NCBI GenBank assembly: GCA_016786885.1
Contig: JAEUVO010000059.1
Location: forward strand, 1 to 41,407
Length of the DNA: 41,407 bases
Direction: 5' to 3'
Source: Chitinophagaceae bacterium
GTDB lineage: Bacteria > Bacteroidota > Bacteroidia > Chitinophagales > Chitinophagaceae
Part shown: positions 16,339 through 25,297 of the stretch, piece by piece
Layout: each line of letters starts with the position of its first letter
How positions within the stretch are numbered: position 1 is the stretch's first letter
The notes under the pieces: generated by a model
What the model was told of the DNA's origin: nothing
Database searches by the model: none
Seen by the model: the letters and a program-made list of their open reading frames with translations, nothing else
Made by a program: the position numbers and the translations under genes

Positions 16339-17445
16339 TCAGTTTATATCTTTTCCTTCTTTCAGTTTATCAGCAAGCCCTTGCACATATTTTTTATTTG
16401 CTTCATCAGGTGCTTTGTTTATTGCCATATTAGCATATTTCAAAGCATTTTTAAAATCTCCCAGGCCAGAATAACCTCTTGTTAATCCCATCAGGGTGGT
16501 GAACTGGTCCGGGTTTTTATCATAGTTCAACTTAAATATATCAAAGGCCTGTTTAAATAATTTATAACTAAGAAGCTGGCGACCGTATTGATGTATCTCA
16601 TTCATACTGCCAAGCGGTAATGCTTTTTTCATTATTTCAGCAGCTTCCTCATTTCGTCCCAGTTTGTTAAGTACTTGTGCACGGGTACCCCAGGCGGTGA
16701 AACTCTTTTCGCCACCGAAATTATTGGTAGAAGAATCAGTCCACCGAAGTGCCTCTTCCAGGTTCACATTTCGCTCCACACACCAGCCGGCTGCCTGGTC
16801 CCAGCTTTGCCAGATAAATCCTTTTTCAGTCCTTAATTCGTTACGAAATGACTCAATCTGTGTTTTTATATAGTCTACTTCTAATTTGAAGGCAATAGAT
16901 AATTTTTCCCACTGTAATGAAATGGTAGCTGAGTTTTCTGTTTGATCGCTGAATTCATATTTCAGCCATTCAACTGATTTATCAAGTGGCTGAGGTTTTA
17001 CTTTCACCCGCAGGGCATCTTCTTTTTCGCTATAATAGTAATGACCCCAGGATCCGGAATGCCTGGAGAAAATCAGTGTACTTTCATTGGGATCATACGC
17101 AATGAAGAATCCATACTTGCCGGCGGATAATGGTTGTCCCTGTATTTTCACATCTGTTGTAAATTCTATGGTCGTGTTTTCATTGGCCCCTGCTCTCCAG
17201 GGAGCTGATTTGCTGCTGCCAAACCCCGGGTCAGTAAAACCAACGGGTACCAGTTGCCCCCATATTTTTCCTTCACGGCCTTTTACACCCGGCCGGTCAT
17301 AGTGGATGGTGACATCGGTTAACCCGACCCGCTCCGTTACAGATGCTTTTTTGTTGCCCCCGCTTGGCAAAACAGTCAGCGGTATTTGCGCAAGGGCAGG
17401 AATAAAGAGTGCAGCAGTGAATAATACAGTCAATATCTTTTTCAT
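16339..17445 (-). CDS. DUF2911 protein with C-terminal TPR repeats
   Basis: 368 residues with a signal peptide (MKKILTVLFTAALFIPALAQ). Residues ~25-190 match the DUF2911 pattern: VGLTDVTIHYDRPGVKGREGKIWG, PWRAGANENTTIEFT, GKYGFFIAYDP, WGHYYY and the W-x-K-L-S-I-AFKLEVD strand. The rest is helical with TPR-like units (GRNEEAAEIMKKALPLGS, LGDFKNALKYANMAINKAPDEANK). DUF2911 proteins are common periplasmic proteins of this phylum without a defined function. It ends next to the shared terminator. Confidence 0.88.
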   Translation of the reverse strand: MKKILTVLFTAALFIPALAQIPLTVLPSGGNKKASVTERVGLTDVTIHYDRPGVKGREGKIWGQLVPVGFTDPGFGSSKSAPWRAGANENTTIEFTTDVKIQGQPLSAGKYGFFIAYDPNESTLIFSRHSGSWGHYYYSEKEDALRVKVKPQPLDKSVEWLKYEFSDQTENSATISLQWEKLSIAFKLEVDYIKTQIESFRNELRTEKGFIWQSWDQAAGWCVERNVNLEEALRWTDSSTNNFGGEKSFTAWGTRAQVLNKLGRNEEAAEIMKKALPLGSMNEIHQYGRQLLSYKLFKQAFDIFKLNYDKNPDQFTTLMGLTRGYSGLGDFKNALKYANMAINKAPDEANKKYVQGLADKLKEGKDIN

Positions 17446-17561
17446 AACCTGAGTTTTATACTGCCAAACTAACCAGTTAATTCAAAGTAAGTTGCTGAAT
17501 ATTACCAATGTTAAATAGTGTGGATGAGTTGCAGCCAGAAAGGATATGAGGCAGGACGGTA

Positions 17562-17591
17562 TTTTTGAATACCGAAATATCCGTACCTTAA
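17562..17591 (+). promoter_or_regulatory. Putative promoter of the TPR-CHAT gene
   Basis: TTTTTG (17562-17567) and TACCTTAA (17584-17591), separated by 16 bases, resemble a Bacteroidota -33/-7 pair, though the -7 element departs from TAnnTTTG. This position supports a coding start at 17630 rather than 17546. Confidence 0.35.
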
Positions 17592-17629
17592 AGCAAGAAT
17601 CTTATCGCAAGCATACCAAACCGCCAATC

Positions 17630-20476
17630 ATGAAAATTCTATTCGGATTTTTATTGGTCATTTTTTCTTTGCAGTTGCCTGCACAAATTCTGAATAAGTT
17701 AAAGAACAGGGCTGAAGGCAAAGCAAGGGCGGAAGTAAGCAACGCAAAATACGATGCGAAGAACAAAGCAAGAGAAGCAGCCCATAAAGAACTGGATGAC
17801 TTTAATGCACAGTTCGACTCCACCGATCTTGATTATGCCATCCTGCTTAGTGATAATGCCGGTGTGTTCGGGGGAAGAGGTAAAGGGGAGTTTGGCGCTA
17901 AGTTTATCCGCCTGGCAGGTATAGCTAATTCATTGATCAAAGATGCTGATCTTACTGATGAGGAGAATGCAAGATTAAATCTTCAACTGGGGCAATCAGC
18001 CTATGCTACAGGAAAATATGTGTATGCGGAGAAAAGATTGACCGCTGCCAAAAGTTATTTTGAAAAAGGATACCTCACCAGTGACATGGGATATCTCAAA
18101 ACTATATCCGGTCACGGGTTATTGTACACAGCTATGGGACGTTTCGTCCAGGCAGAAAAATATACTGCTGATGCACTGAATATGAGACAGGAGAAAATGG
18201 GTAAGGAGAATATGAGTGTGGCTGCATCCTTGAATAACTATGCGGTTTTGCATTATAATCTTGGGCAGTATAACGAATCGGAAAAAGAATTTGAGGCAGC
18301 GCTTTCTGTCATAGCAGCAAATAATTTGAAAGAAGCGATGCCTTATGCTATTGTCTTAAACAACAAAGCGATTCTGTATCAATCGATGGGCCGCTATGAA
18401 CAAGGTGCAAAACTGCTGGAAGATGCACTTCGCCTCGCCGGGCAGCTGGAAGTATCAAAAGCAAAGAACCACCTGAAGTTTTTTTCTAACCTGGCATTGT
18501 TATACCAGCAGATGGGTAAGCATGCTGAAGCAGAACGGATATACCAGGGATTGGAAAGAAGACTGGAAAGGGGCAAGCCTGAGTATGCCAATATGATGAA
18601 TAACCTGGCCATTCTTTACCTGGTTATGAAAAAAGATGACCAGGTGGAGGATCTTTTGAAAAGATCAGCTTATATCTATAAAACAGCAATAGGTGAAACA
18701 AGCCCGGCCTATGCAAAAGTGGTCAGCGACCTTGGGAATTTTTTGCGTTACAAAGGCCGTTATGCTGAAGCAACACCAATGCTGGAAGGTGTATTGCAAA
18801 ACAGGGAGCAAACATTAGGCGCAGATCATCCTTTGTATGTGCAGTCGAAGGAGGACCTTGCTATTTTATGGTGGAAGAAAAAAGAATATGCTAAAGCCTA
18901 CCCGTTATACAGGGAAGTGATGGAAAAATCGCTGGAATTTATCAACCGGTATTTTCCGCCGATGAGCGAAGCGGAGAAAGCAAAATACTGGGATATTCTT
19001 TCAATGAGGTTTCAGCGGTTTTATAACTTCTCGCTTGAAGCAGCAACCGTCGATAAAAAAATAATTACCGACCTGTTCGAATACAGGCTGGCTACCAAAG
19101 GACTACTGCTTAGTTCTGTAAGAAAAGTAAGTGAAAGTATTTTAAAAAGCGGTAATGAGCAGTTGGTAAATGACTATATAAGCTGGATCGATCTCAAGGA
19201 ACAATTGACAACTTTATATGCTTATTCGAAAGAGGAGTTAAAGGAGCAAAGTATTAATCTTGATTCGTTGCAGGCAGTAGCTAACTCAATGGAGAAAAGA
19301 CTTTCAGAGAGTTCAAAAGAGTTTTCACAATTCTACTTTACGAGTAAGATCACTTATGACGAAATAAGAAGCAGGCTGAAACCGGAGGAAGCACTGATCG
19401 AAATAATCAGGATAAGAAATTACGACCAGGTGCTTACTGACTCTTGCCGGTATATTGCATTGGTAGTAACTAAAGAAAAACCTGAGCCACAGATAGTGTT
19501 ATTGTCAAATGGTACAGACCTGGAAGGCAAACATTCCAAGGCTTACCGGTTGTCAATGAAGAATAAAGTAAGTGATGAGAAATCTTATTCATACTACTGG
19601 GAGCCATTTGAGACATTGGTAAAAGATAAGAAGAAGATATTTGTATCACTTGATGGGGTGTATAGCCAGATCAACCTGTATACACTGAAACAACCCGGTG
19701 CCGATTTCCTGATCAATAAATATGATATTGTGTTGCTGGGTAATGCAAAGGACATTCTCAATGGTAATGACATTTCTTCGTCTGTGGCAAAAAAAGCAAC
19801 GCTGATCGGTTTCCCGGCATATGGGTCATCATCTATCCCTCAATTGCCGGGTACAAAAGCAGAAGTCGATGCTATCAATAAAGTTTTGAAATCTTCCGGT
19901 TACCAGGTGGCGGAATTTATGCAAAATGATGCAACGGAGATCAACCTGAAATCCACCACTAAGATTTCCATCTTGCATATTGCCACGCATGGTTATTTTT
20001 TGAAGGATGTGGAAAAAGCCAGCTGGCCAATTGGAGTACATGCTGATAATGCAAGGGAGAATGTATTGCTCCGTTCGGGATTAATGCTGAGCGGTGCATC
20101 TGAAGCTGACAGAGAATCAGCCGGCCTGGAGAACAAAAGCAACGGTGTTATTACTTCTTATGAAGCCATGAATTTGGATCTGCAGGGCACAAACCTGGTA
20201 GTGCTGAGTGCCTGCGAAACCGGGTTGGGAGAAGTAAAAGCAGGAGAAGGTGTGTATGGTTTGCAACGGGCTTTCCTGGTAGCAGGAGCTGATGCAATCG
20301 TAATGAGTTTGTGGAAAGTGGATGATGTTGCCACGCAACAGCTCATGAATAATTTTTACACCAACTTGACAAAGACAGGTGACAAACAAAAAGCCTTCAA
20401 GCAGGCACAGCTGCAATTGATGACGAAATTCAAAGAACCTTTTTACTGGGGTGCTTTTGTAATGATGGAAGATTAG
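17630..20476 (+). CDS. TPR-CHAT caspase-like protease
   Basis: 948 residues from the ATG at 17630. The ATG at 17546 would place 28 non-signal residues before MKILFGFLLVIFSLQLPAQ, a signal peptide. Residues ~90-430 are TPR repeats of the Kinesin-light-chain type (YTADALNMRQEKMGKEN, NNYAVLHYNLGQYNESEKEF). A helical region follows, then a C-terminal CHAT domain with the His-Cys dyad: His in LHIATHGYF (about 787) and Cys in LSACETGLGEV (about 862). CHAT proteases are caspase relatives that cut protein partners; some act in defence or cell death, but many Bacteroidota carry this secreted TPR form with unknown targets. It borders the second cassette-like island. Its base composition matches the core genes. 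Confidence 0.9.
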   Translation: MKILFGFLLVIFSLQLPAQILNKLKNRAEGKARAEVSNAKYDAKNKAREAAHKELDDFNAQFDSTDLDYAILLSDNAGVFGGRGKGEFGAKFIRLAGIANSLIKDADLTDEENARLNLQLGQSAYATGKYVYAEKRLTAAKSYFEKGYLTSDMGYLKTISGHGLLYTAMGRFVQAEKYTADALNMRQEKMGKENMSVAASLNNYAVLHYNLGQYNESEKEFEAALSVIAANNLKEAMPYAIVLNNKAILYQSMGRYEQGAKLLEDALRLAGQLEVSKAKNHLKFFSNLALLYQQMGKHAEAERIYQGLERRLERGKPEYANMMNNLAILYLVMKKDDQVEDLLKRSAYIYKTAIGETSPAYAKVVSDLGNFLRYKGRYAEATPMLEGVLQNREQTLGADHPLYVQSKEDLAILWWKKKEYAKAYPLYREVMEKSLEFINRYFPPMSEAEKAKYWDILSMRFQRFYNFSLEAATVDKKIITDLFEYRLATKGLLLSSVRKVSESILKSGNEQLVNDYISWIDLKEQLTTLYAYSKEELKEQSINLDSLQAVANSMEKRLSESSKEFSQFYFTSKITYDEIRSRLKPEEALIEIIRIRNYDQVLTDSCRYIALVVTKEKPEPQIVLLSNGTDLEGKHSKAYRLSMKNKVSDEKSYSYYWEPFETLVKDKKKIFVSLDGVYSQINLYTLKQPGADFLINKYDIVLLGNAKDILNGNDISSSVAKKATLIGFPAYGSSSIPQLPGTKAEVDAINKVLKSSGYQVAEFMQNDATEINLKSTTKISILHIATHGYFLKDVEKASWPIGVHADNARENVLLRSGLMLSGASEADRESAGLENKSNGVITSYEAMNLDLQGTNLVVLSACETGLGEVKAGEGVYGLQRAFLVAGADAIVMSLWKVDDVATQQLMNNFYTNLTKTGDKQKAFKQAQLQLMTKFKEPFYWGAFVMMED

Positions 20477-20519
20477 GAAGCAGCGTAACGGGTGCACTCT
20501 GCAGATATATTTAATGGCC

Positions 20520-20548
20520 AAACTTTATTTCGTTTTTACACAGTTCAT
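20520..20548. other. Edge sequence shared with the first gene island
   Basis: This 29-bp stretch, ending ACACAGTTCAT, matches 1982-2011 at about 25 of 30 aligned positions. As at the first island, it lies left of the outermost inverted repeat and after a plus-strand chromosomal gene. Confidence 0.55.
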
Positions 20549-20559
20549 CCTATGTTTGT

Positions 20560-20573
20560 GTTGTGCGAAGTTC
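20560..20573. repeat. Left half of inverted repeat enclosing the DUF4365 gene
   Basis: GTTGTGCGAAGTTC is the reverse complement, at 13 of 14 positions, of GAATTTCGCACAAC at 21476-21489. It ends one base before the stop codon. The gene-distal end is GTT/AAC. Confidence 0.75.
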
Positions 20574-20574
20574 T

Positions 20575-21462
20575 TCATGGAAATATCTCTGGGAGACTTT
20601 TCTTTATCTCATCGGGAACTAGATGACCCGGTATACTTGTAAATATTGTTTTCAAACTTACCACATCATTCATTTGGCCCCGGGCTTTTAAGTTTAGAGC
20701 AAGAGAAATTAGCGAGGGGGCAAGGGCTGAATAAAGACTTTCAATTGATTGTCCTTGAATTGTCTGATGCATCCACGCAGGTGTAACGCCTTTGTCCGTT
20801 TCGATATTAAATGTCCAATAGAAATGCGGTATGCCTAATTTTTTATATAGTAAACTTTGTTGCTCATAAAAAAGCACAGCTCTTAAGATTTCCTTCTTTT
20901 TTTTCAAAATATCCTTATCATAGATATCGTCATTTGTGAGGGTGATTATTGGGTTTCCCAAGTCAACAATATATTTATTGCCATCGCCTTTATCAGATGG
21001 GCAACCTTCTAGTGATTCTTTTACTACCCCATGCAAGTCTTTTCTGTCTGGGTTGTTCCTAAGCGTTAACTCCAATAAGGTAGGATTTGGAAATTCGAAG
21101 AAAATGAAATTTAGTGCCGAAGTATTGTATATATCTAATCTCATTTCCTTTTTATGAATTACACCAATTAAAAGCGGAATTTCCAATCTAAACAGCCAAG
21201 ATAAATTTTCAGCTTTCCATTTGGATAAGTCAGAATCACCATAAACTATCTTTTCTTCTCCTGAGCTTTTCACTTGAATAACAAAAGGAAATCCAAAAGA
21301 TAAATTGCCAGTCTCCTCGTTTGCAAGTTGACAATAAAAATCAAATCCTATATCTTCTTGTCTGGGGACTGCGGTAACAAGTCCTAATCCGGACAAAAGA
21401 TAGTTTGCTAAATATTCTGACCTGTCGCCTTCTCTAAAACTATATAATCTTATTCCCGACAT
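20575..21462 (-). CDS. DUF4365 protein, putative PD-(D/E)XK nuclease
   Basis: 295 residues, cytoplasmic. The N-terminal ~130 residues fit DUF4365: Glu16 in RSEYLANYLLSGLGL, Asp41 in EDIGFDFYCQL and Gln63-x-Lys65 in FVIQVKSSGEE. Together these form an E...D...QxK active site of the PD-(D/E)XK superfamily. The C-terminal half is helical and unassigned. DUF4365 proteins occur in predicted phage-defence and restriction-like loci; the nucleic-acid target is unknown. The gene is AT-rich. It is enclosed by a 14-bp inverted repeat with 13 bases between the repeat and the start codon, so it has almost no untranslated leader. Confidence 0.82.
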   Translation of the reverse strand: MSGIRLYSFREGDRSEYLANYLLSGLGLVTAVPRQEDIGFDFYCQLANEETGNLSFGFPFVIQVKSSGEEKIVYGDSDLSKWKAENLSWLFRLEIPLLIGVIHKKEMRLDIYNTSALNFIFFEFPNPTLLELTLRNNPDRKDLHGVVKESLEGCPSDKGDGNKYIVDLGNPIITLTNDDIYDKDILKKKKEILRAVLFYEQQSLLYKKLGIPHFYWTFNIETDKGVTPAWMHQTIQGQSIESLYSALAPSLISLALNLKARGQMNDVVSLKTIFTSIPGHLVPDEIKKSLPEIFP

Positions 21463-21475
21463 AAGGGGTTAAATA

Positions 21476-21690
21476 GAATTTCGCACAACGAGCAGGTATT
21501 GCCGATGGTGGGGAATTTTATATCCGTCCGCCCGGAACCGCTGCCTGAATTTTTTTGATAAAGTTAAATATTAAGAACTTAAACTGGGCTTTATTCGTCA
21601 AGCCCCGAACCGCAGCACAGCAGAATTACCGCTGCTGATTGCTCAAATGTCCAGCCCCACTATTGGCAATACCAATGTTAGCTGCCGTTC
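21476..21690. repeat. attC-like long hairpin between cassette-like genes (copy 2)
   Basis: Inner arms GGTATTGCCGATGGTGGGG (21495-21513) and CCCCACTATTGGCAATACC (21655-21673) are identical to those of copy 1 at 2705-2881. The 187-bp core is about 93% identical to copy 1, with about a dozen substitutions and two one-base gaps. The outer left part (21476-21489) pairs across the DUF4365 gene with 20560-20573. The outer right part (21675-21690) pairs across the FRG gene with 22545-22560. The loop contains TGGGCTTTATTCGTC at 21585-21599. Confidence 0.85.
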
Positions 21691-22541
21691 TTTTCTATGT
21701 CACTAAGCAGTTGCTTACATTTGACTTGAATACTATTAATTATGGGGTCATCATTTGCATACAAAAATTCTCCATGCCAGCCATCCGATATAAGGTCTAA
21801 CCTTAGTTGAGGTTTTGCATTTGCTGGAATAATATATTTTTCAATTGTAAATGTTTCTAAATTTTCATGCCAAGGAATATGGAATTCCTTTTGTTCATCA
21901 AGTCCTAACAAGGATTTTTCAAAGGTCTGCATAGTAAATTTTCCGTGTTGTCTGGCTCTTCTAACTTCTGCAGTTGTATCATCGTGATTGTCATGTTGGT
22001 AAAAGCTTGGATTTAAAAACCAAGTTTCAGAAATTGATTTTGGATGTGTGTCAAAATATTGTTTGAATTTGGAACTCTCCGTTTTTACTTCGTTAATTGG
22101 AACATACATAACTAAAAACTGTCCATCTGTATCGTCAAATTTGGAGTTGTCGACGGCAAAATATAAGGCAACTTCGGGTTTCAGTGTCCAGTCGAGAAGT
22201 CTTGTTGGAATACCATAATGTTGTGCTTGGCTTAGCCATGCCCAGTCATTTTGAAAAGCATAAGGATCGTTATGTAAAAAAATTCTATGGGCACACTTAT
22301 TAGCTTCAATTTCTTTTTTGAATAATTCCAAAATTTCATTTTCTGCTTTTTCAACAATCTCTGGTGTTTTTAAATTTCTTGTCAAGCTTGGCTTAATTAA
22401 CCAGTTTACATCTAATTGTCCACGGCAGAATTCTTGTCGAAAGGGAAGACCGTAGGCTTGTGTTATGGCACGCCTATGTCTAATTTCAGAAATTATTTTG
22501 TTGAAATCTTCTAATGATGTTATCGTTCCGTGAATGGTCAT
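21678..22541 (-). CDS. FRG domain protein
   Basis: 287 residues, cytoplasmic. The FRG domain covers about residues 5-150: the name-giving F-C-R-G at 38-41 (here Phe-Cys-Arg-Gly) and the second signature QAQHYGIPTRLLDWTLKPEVALYFAV at 105-130. FRG proteins are widespread and often sit in mobile or defence-related loci; the biochemical role is not settled. The stop codon lies within the inverted repeat 21675-21690 and the start is three bases from its partner 22545-22560. The gene fills its cassette-like unit completely. It is AT-rich. Confidence 0.88.
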   Translation of the reverse strand: MTIHGTITSLEDFNKIISEIRHRRAITQAYGLPFRQEFCRGQLDVNWLIKPSLTRNLKTPEIVEKAENEILELFKKEIEANKCAHRIFLHNDPYAFQNDWAWLSQAQHYGIPTRLLDWTLKPEVALYFAVDNSKFDDTDGQFLVMYVPINEVKTESSKFKQYFDTHPKSISETWFLNPSFYQHDNHDDTTAEVRRARQHGKFTMQTFEKSLLGLDEQKEFHIPWHENLETFTIEKYIIPANAKPQLRLDLISDGWHGEFLYANDDPIINSIQVKCKQLLSDIEKNGS

Positions 22542-22544
22542 ATA

Positions 22545-22560
22545 GAATGGCAGCTAACAT
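22545..22560. repeat. Right half of inverted repeat enclosing the FRG gene
   Basis: GAATGGCAGCTAACAT is the reverse complement, at 15 of 16 positions, of ATGTTAGCTGCCGTTC at 21675-21690. It marks the right edge of the second island. No further long hairpin arm is seen between here and the response-regulator gene. Confidence 0.75.
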
Positions 22561-22690
22561 ATGTATTAGCGAAACTACGAAGTGTTTTATTTAGGCCCTT
22601 AAAAAATTGCCGGTCTGGTTTTCAGCAGCTTAGACTATTTATGCAAGATTTTGCCGTCCAAAAGGAGTTGCGACAATCCACCCGTGCAGA

Positions 22691-23332
22691 TCAGATCAGC
22701 TTGTGTTCATAGGCATACTTCACCAGGCCAATGACGGAGTTGATATTCGTTTTCCGGAAGATATTTTTGCGGTGAGTTTCTACGGTGCGTTCGGAAATGA
22801 ACAATTCTTCGGCTATTTGTTTATTGTTATATTCTTTTTCTATCAATCGGATTATCTCTATTTCCCGGTCGGTAAGGTGAGCTTCCTCTTTTTGTTTTTT
22901 GCGCTGGCTGCTCCGCTGTAATTCATCAATCACTTCTTCGCTGAAATAAATACCACCGGTGGCGATTTTTTCTAATGCCTTTACCAGTTCCTGCTTGCCG
23001 ATATTTTTAAGCACATAGCCTGAAATATCAGCGTCATTGATCATTTCATTGACCAGGTCGCCCTGGCCACTCATTGAAAGAGCCAGAATTCTTACTTCAG
23101 GAAATTTTTCTTTTACTTTCCGGGCCAGTTCGTTGCCCGGCATCTTTGGCATCATTACATCGGTGAGCAGGATATCAACAGGTGTTTCAGCCAGTTTGGT
23201 GATTACTTCGGTAGAATCGGTAGTGGCAAAGGCAAAACGGAATTTCTCATGGCCCTTTAAGAGGCTCATCAGTCCGTCAATTACAATTTGGTGGTCATCA
23301 ACCAGAGCCAGTGTGATCTTTCCGCTTTTCAT
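22691..23332 (-). CDS. LuxR/NarL-family response regulator
   Basis: 213 residues from the ATG at 23332, the usual length for the family. In-frame upstream starts exist at 23383 (ATG) and 23494 (TTG). The receiver domain has the acidic pair in LALVDDHQIVIDG, phospho-acceptor Asp58 in VDILLTDVMMP, the Ser/Thr switch region in ALSMSG and Lys in GYVLKNIG. The C-terminal LuxR-type helix-turn-helix reads LTDREIEIIRLIEKEYNNKQIAEELFISERTVETHRKN. It follows the sensor kinase gene directly on the same strand and is its probable partner. Target genes are not indicated. Confidence 0.92.
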   Translation of the reverse strand: MKSGKITLALVDDHQIVIDGLMSLLKGHEKFRFAFATTDSTEVITKLAETPVDILLTDVMMPKMPGNELARKVKEKFPEVRILALSMSGQGDLVNEMINDADISGYVLKNIGKQELVKALEKIATGGIYFSEEVIDELQRSSQRKKQKEEAHLTDREIEIIRLIEKEYNNKQIAEELFISERTVETHRKNIFRKTNINSVIGLVKYAYEHKLI

Positions 23333-23487
23333 CAGTGGTAATGGCTTGTAAGATAGGTCAAAATTGGGTTTGGTGCTGTACATATACAAGATTTTACAGC
23401 CAGATGCAGGTGCAGGGATAATTTCTGTTTGTAAATTGTTAAAGAGAGAAAGGAACAGTGAGCAGGGCTTACTTTCTAAAGATATGA

Positions 23488-25290
23488 TCAGCAATGAAGG
23501 GGAACATGCAGGGCGACAACTGTGCCACGGCCGGGAGCAGAATCGAAATCCACAGTCCCTTTCAAATATTCTATACGGGTGGTTATGTTTTTAAGCCCGA
23601 TGCCTTCAAATTTTTCTTTGTCGGTGGTATCAAAGCCTTTCCCATTATCTTCAATAGTACCGCTGATGCCATCTTTATCTTTTATTAAAGAAATATCAAG
23701 AGTGGTTGCTCCCGCATGTTTGATGGTATTGTTCACACATTCCTGTATTACACGGTAGAGGACTGTTTCCACATTGGAATCCAGTCGTTCATCAAGGCCT
23801 TCTGTGTACACATGTACTTTGAGTGTCTTATTGTTCAGTTTATCTACAAACTCCCGGATAGCAGCACCCAGGCTGCTCTTCAGCAAAGCATTCGGCATCA
23901 TAATATGGGAAACTGTTCTTACCTCTTTGCAGCTTTCATCCACCAGTGAAATGATTTTTTCAAAAGATTCTTTGTGCTCAGTATTGCTGAATTGTATTTC
24001 TGATTCAAATGCAGACAGGTTCATTTTAGCAGCACTCATCATTTGCCCCACTCCGTCGTGCAGGTCTTTGGCAATGCGTTCCCTTTCATTTTCTTCTGCT
24101 TCCATCACTGCTTTTACTGCTATTTCCTGTTGTCTCATTATTTCAGCCTGCAGTTGTGTTTCCTTTCTCAGCCGGTATCTTTTGTATTGTGAATAGATGA
24201 GTAAACCGGCAAGTAAAACCAAGCCTGCTATTCCGATAAATAAGAAATTCTGCAATCTTATTTTGTTTTGCTGGTTTTGTATCTGCTGTTCCCGCTGTGC
24301 GGTCTCATATTTTGTATTCAGTTCTTCTATCTGCCTGGTTTTTTCCAGCGCATAGAGACTGTCACGAAGCGCTGACCGTTTCATGAAGTACTGGAAGGCC
24401 TTTTGAAAATCACCCTGTTTCTGGGCTACGGCGGAAAGTTCATTGTAATTATTTGATTGCAGTTCCGGGTACTTCAGGTGTTCTGCCATCTGGTTACTTA
24501 AACTGAGATACTCGACAGCTTTATTATAATCACCTTTGCCGTTCATGGCCACGCCAAGATCGGAGTAGGTGAGTGCTATGGCAAAACTGTCTCTCAGTAT
24601 TTGCCGGATATTAAGTGCTCTTAATAAATTCTTTTCGGCCAGTTCATATTTTTTTTGGATCACATATACTCCGGCAATATTGCTGAGCGAATATGATACA
24701 CTGAGTGAATCCCCGGCTGCTTCGGCCAGTTTCATAGAAGATGTATAGCGGTTGATGGCTTCTGTATAGTCCTCTCTGTATTCAAACACCACACCGGATT
24801 CATTTAGTATCATGGAAATGCCTGCAGTATCGTTTAATTGACGGTAAATGGCATCCGCTTTATTATAGTTTTGTAATGCCCTGTCAAGATCTCTTGTTTT
24901 GCGATAGAGTTTTGCCAGGTCATTATAAACCGGGGCCAGTTTCTTCTTTTCATTTACCTTCTCAAGAATGGCAATCGATTCATAAAAATTCTTAGCTGCC
25001 ACATCATACTTGCCTTTGAAATAACTGGCCACCCCGATGTGACGTTTTATTTCTGCAACACTTACCGAGTCAGTGTTCTTTCTAGCCAGTTGCAGGGCTT
25101 TATCTCCTTCCATCAGGGTAGTATCAAAATTCTTTAACTGGAAAGTCTCCAGCAATTTTAAAGAAGCATTTATCTGGTCATTGTACGATCTTTTAGTATC
25201 TATGACAGAGCGAAGACTGTCCACAGTTGATTGACCGTAAACAAATGCAGCTAAAAAAAGTGCTGTGATGAAAGTTGCCGTATACTTCAT
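23488..25290 (-). CDS. TPR-containing sensor histidine kinase (HisKA_3 type)
   Basis: 600 residues from the ATG at 25290 (signal peptide MKYTATFITALFLAAFVYGQ); an upstream in-frame start at 25314 is less likely. Residues ~90-320 are TPR repeats predicted to be periplasmic. They are followed by a coiled coil (KTRQIEELNTKYETAQREQQIQNQ) and one membrane segment (~349-367). The phospho-acceptor His (about 411) is in RERIAKDLHDGVGQMMSAAKMNL. The HATPase_c domain has ECVNNTIKHAGAT, IEDNGKGF and GIGLKNITTRIEYLKG. The start overlaps the end of dapB by a few bases, so the genes are probably co-transcribed. Confidence 0.93.
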   Translation of the reverse strand: MKYTATFITALFLAAFVYGQSTVDSLRSVIDTKRSYNDQINASLKLLETFQLKNFDTTLMEGDKALQLARKNTDSVSVAEIKRHIGVASYFKGKYDVAAKNFYESIAILEKVNEKKKLAPVYNDLAKLYRKTRDLDRALQNYNKADAIYRQLNDTAGISMILNESGVVFEYREDYTEAINRYTSSMKLAEAAGDSLSVSYSLSNIAGVYVIQKKYELAEKNLLRALNIRQILRDSFAIALTYSDLGVAMNGKGDYNKAVEYLSLSNQMAEHLKYPELQSNNYNELSAVAQKQGDFQKAFQYFMKRSALRDSLYALEKTRQIEELNTKYETAQREQQIQNQQNKIRLQNFLFIGIAGLVLLAGLLIYSQYKRYRLRKETQLQAEIMRQQEIAVKAVMEAEENERERIAKDLHDGVGQMMSAAKMNLSAFESEIQFSNTEHKESFEKIISLVDESCKEVRTVSHIMMPNALLKSSLGAAIREFVDKLNNKTLKVHVYTEGLDERLDSNVETVLYRVIQECVNNTIKHAGATTLDISLIKDKDGISGTIEDNGKGFDTTDKEKFEGIGLKNITTRIEYLKGTVDFDSAPGRGTVVALHVPLHC

Positions 25291-25297
25291 ATAGGAT

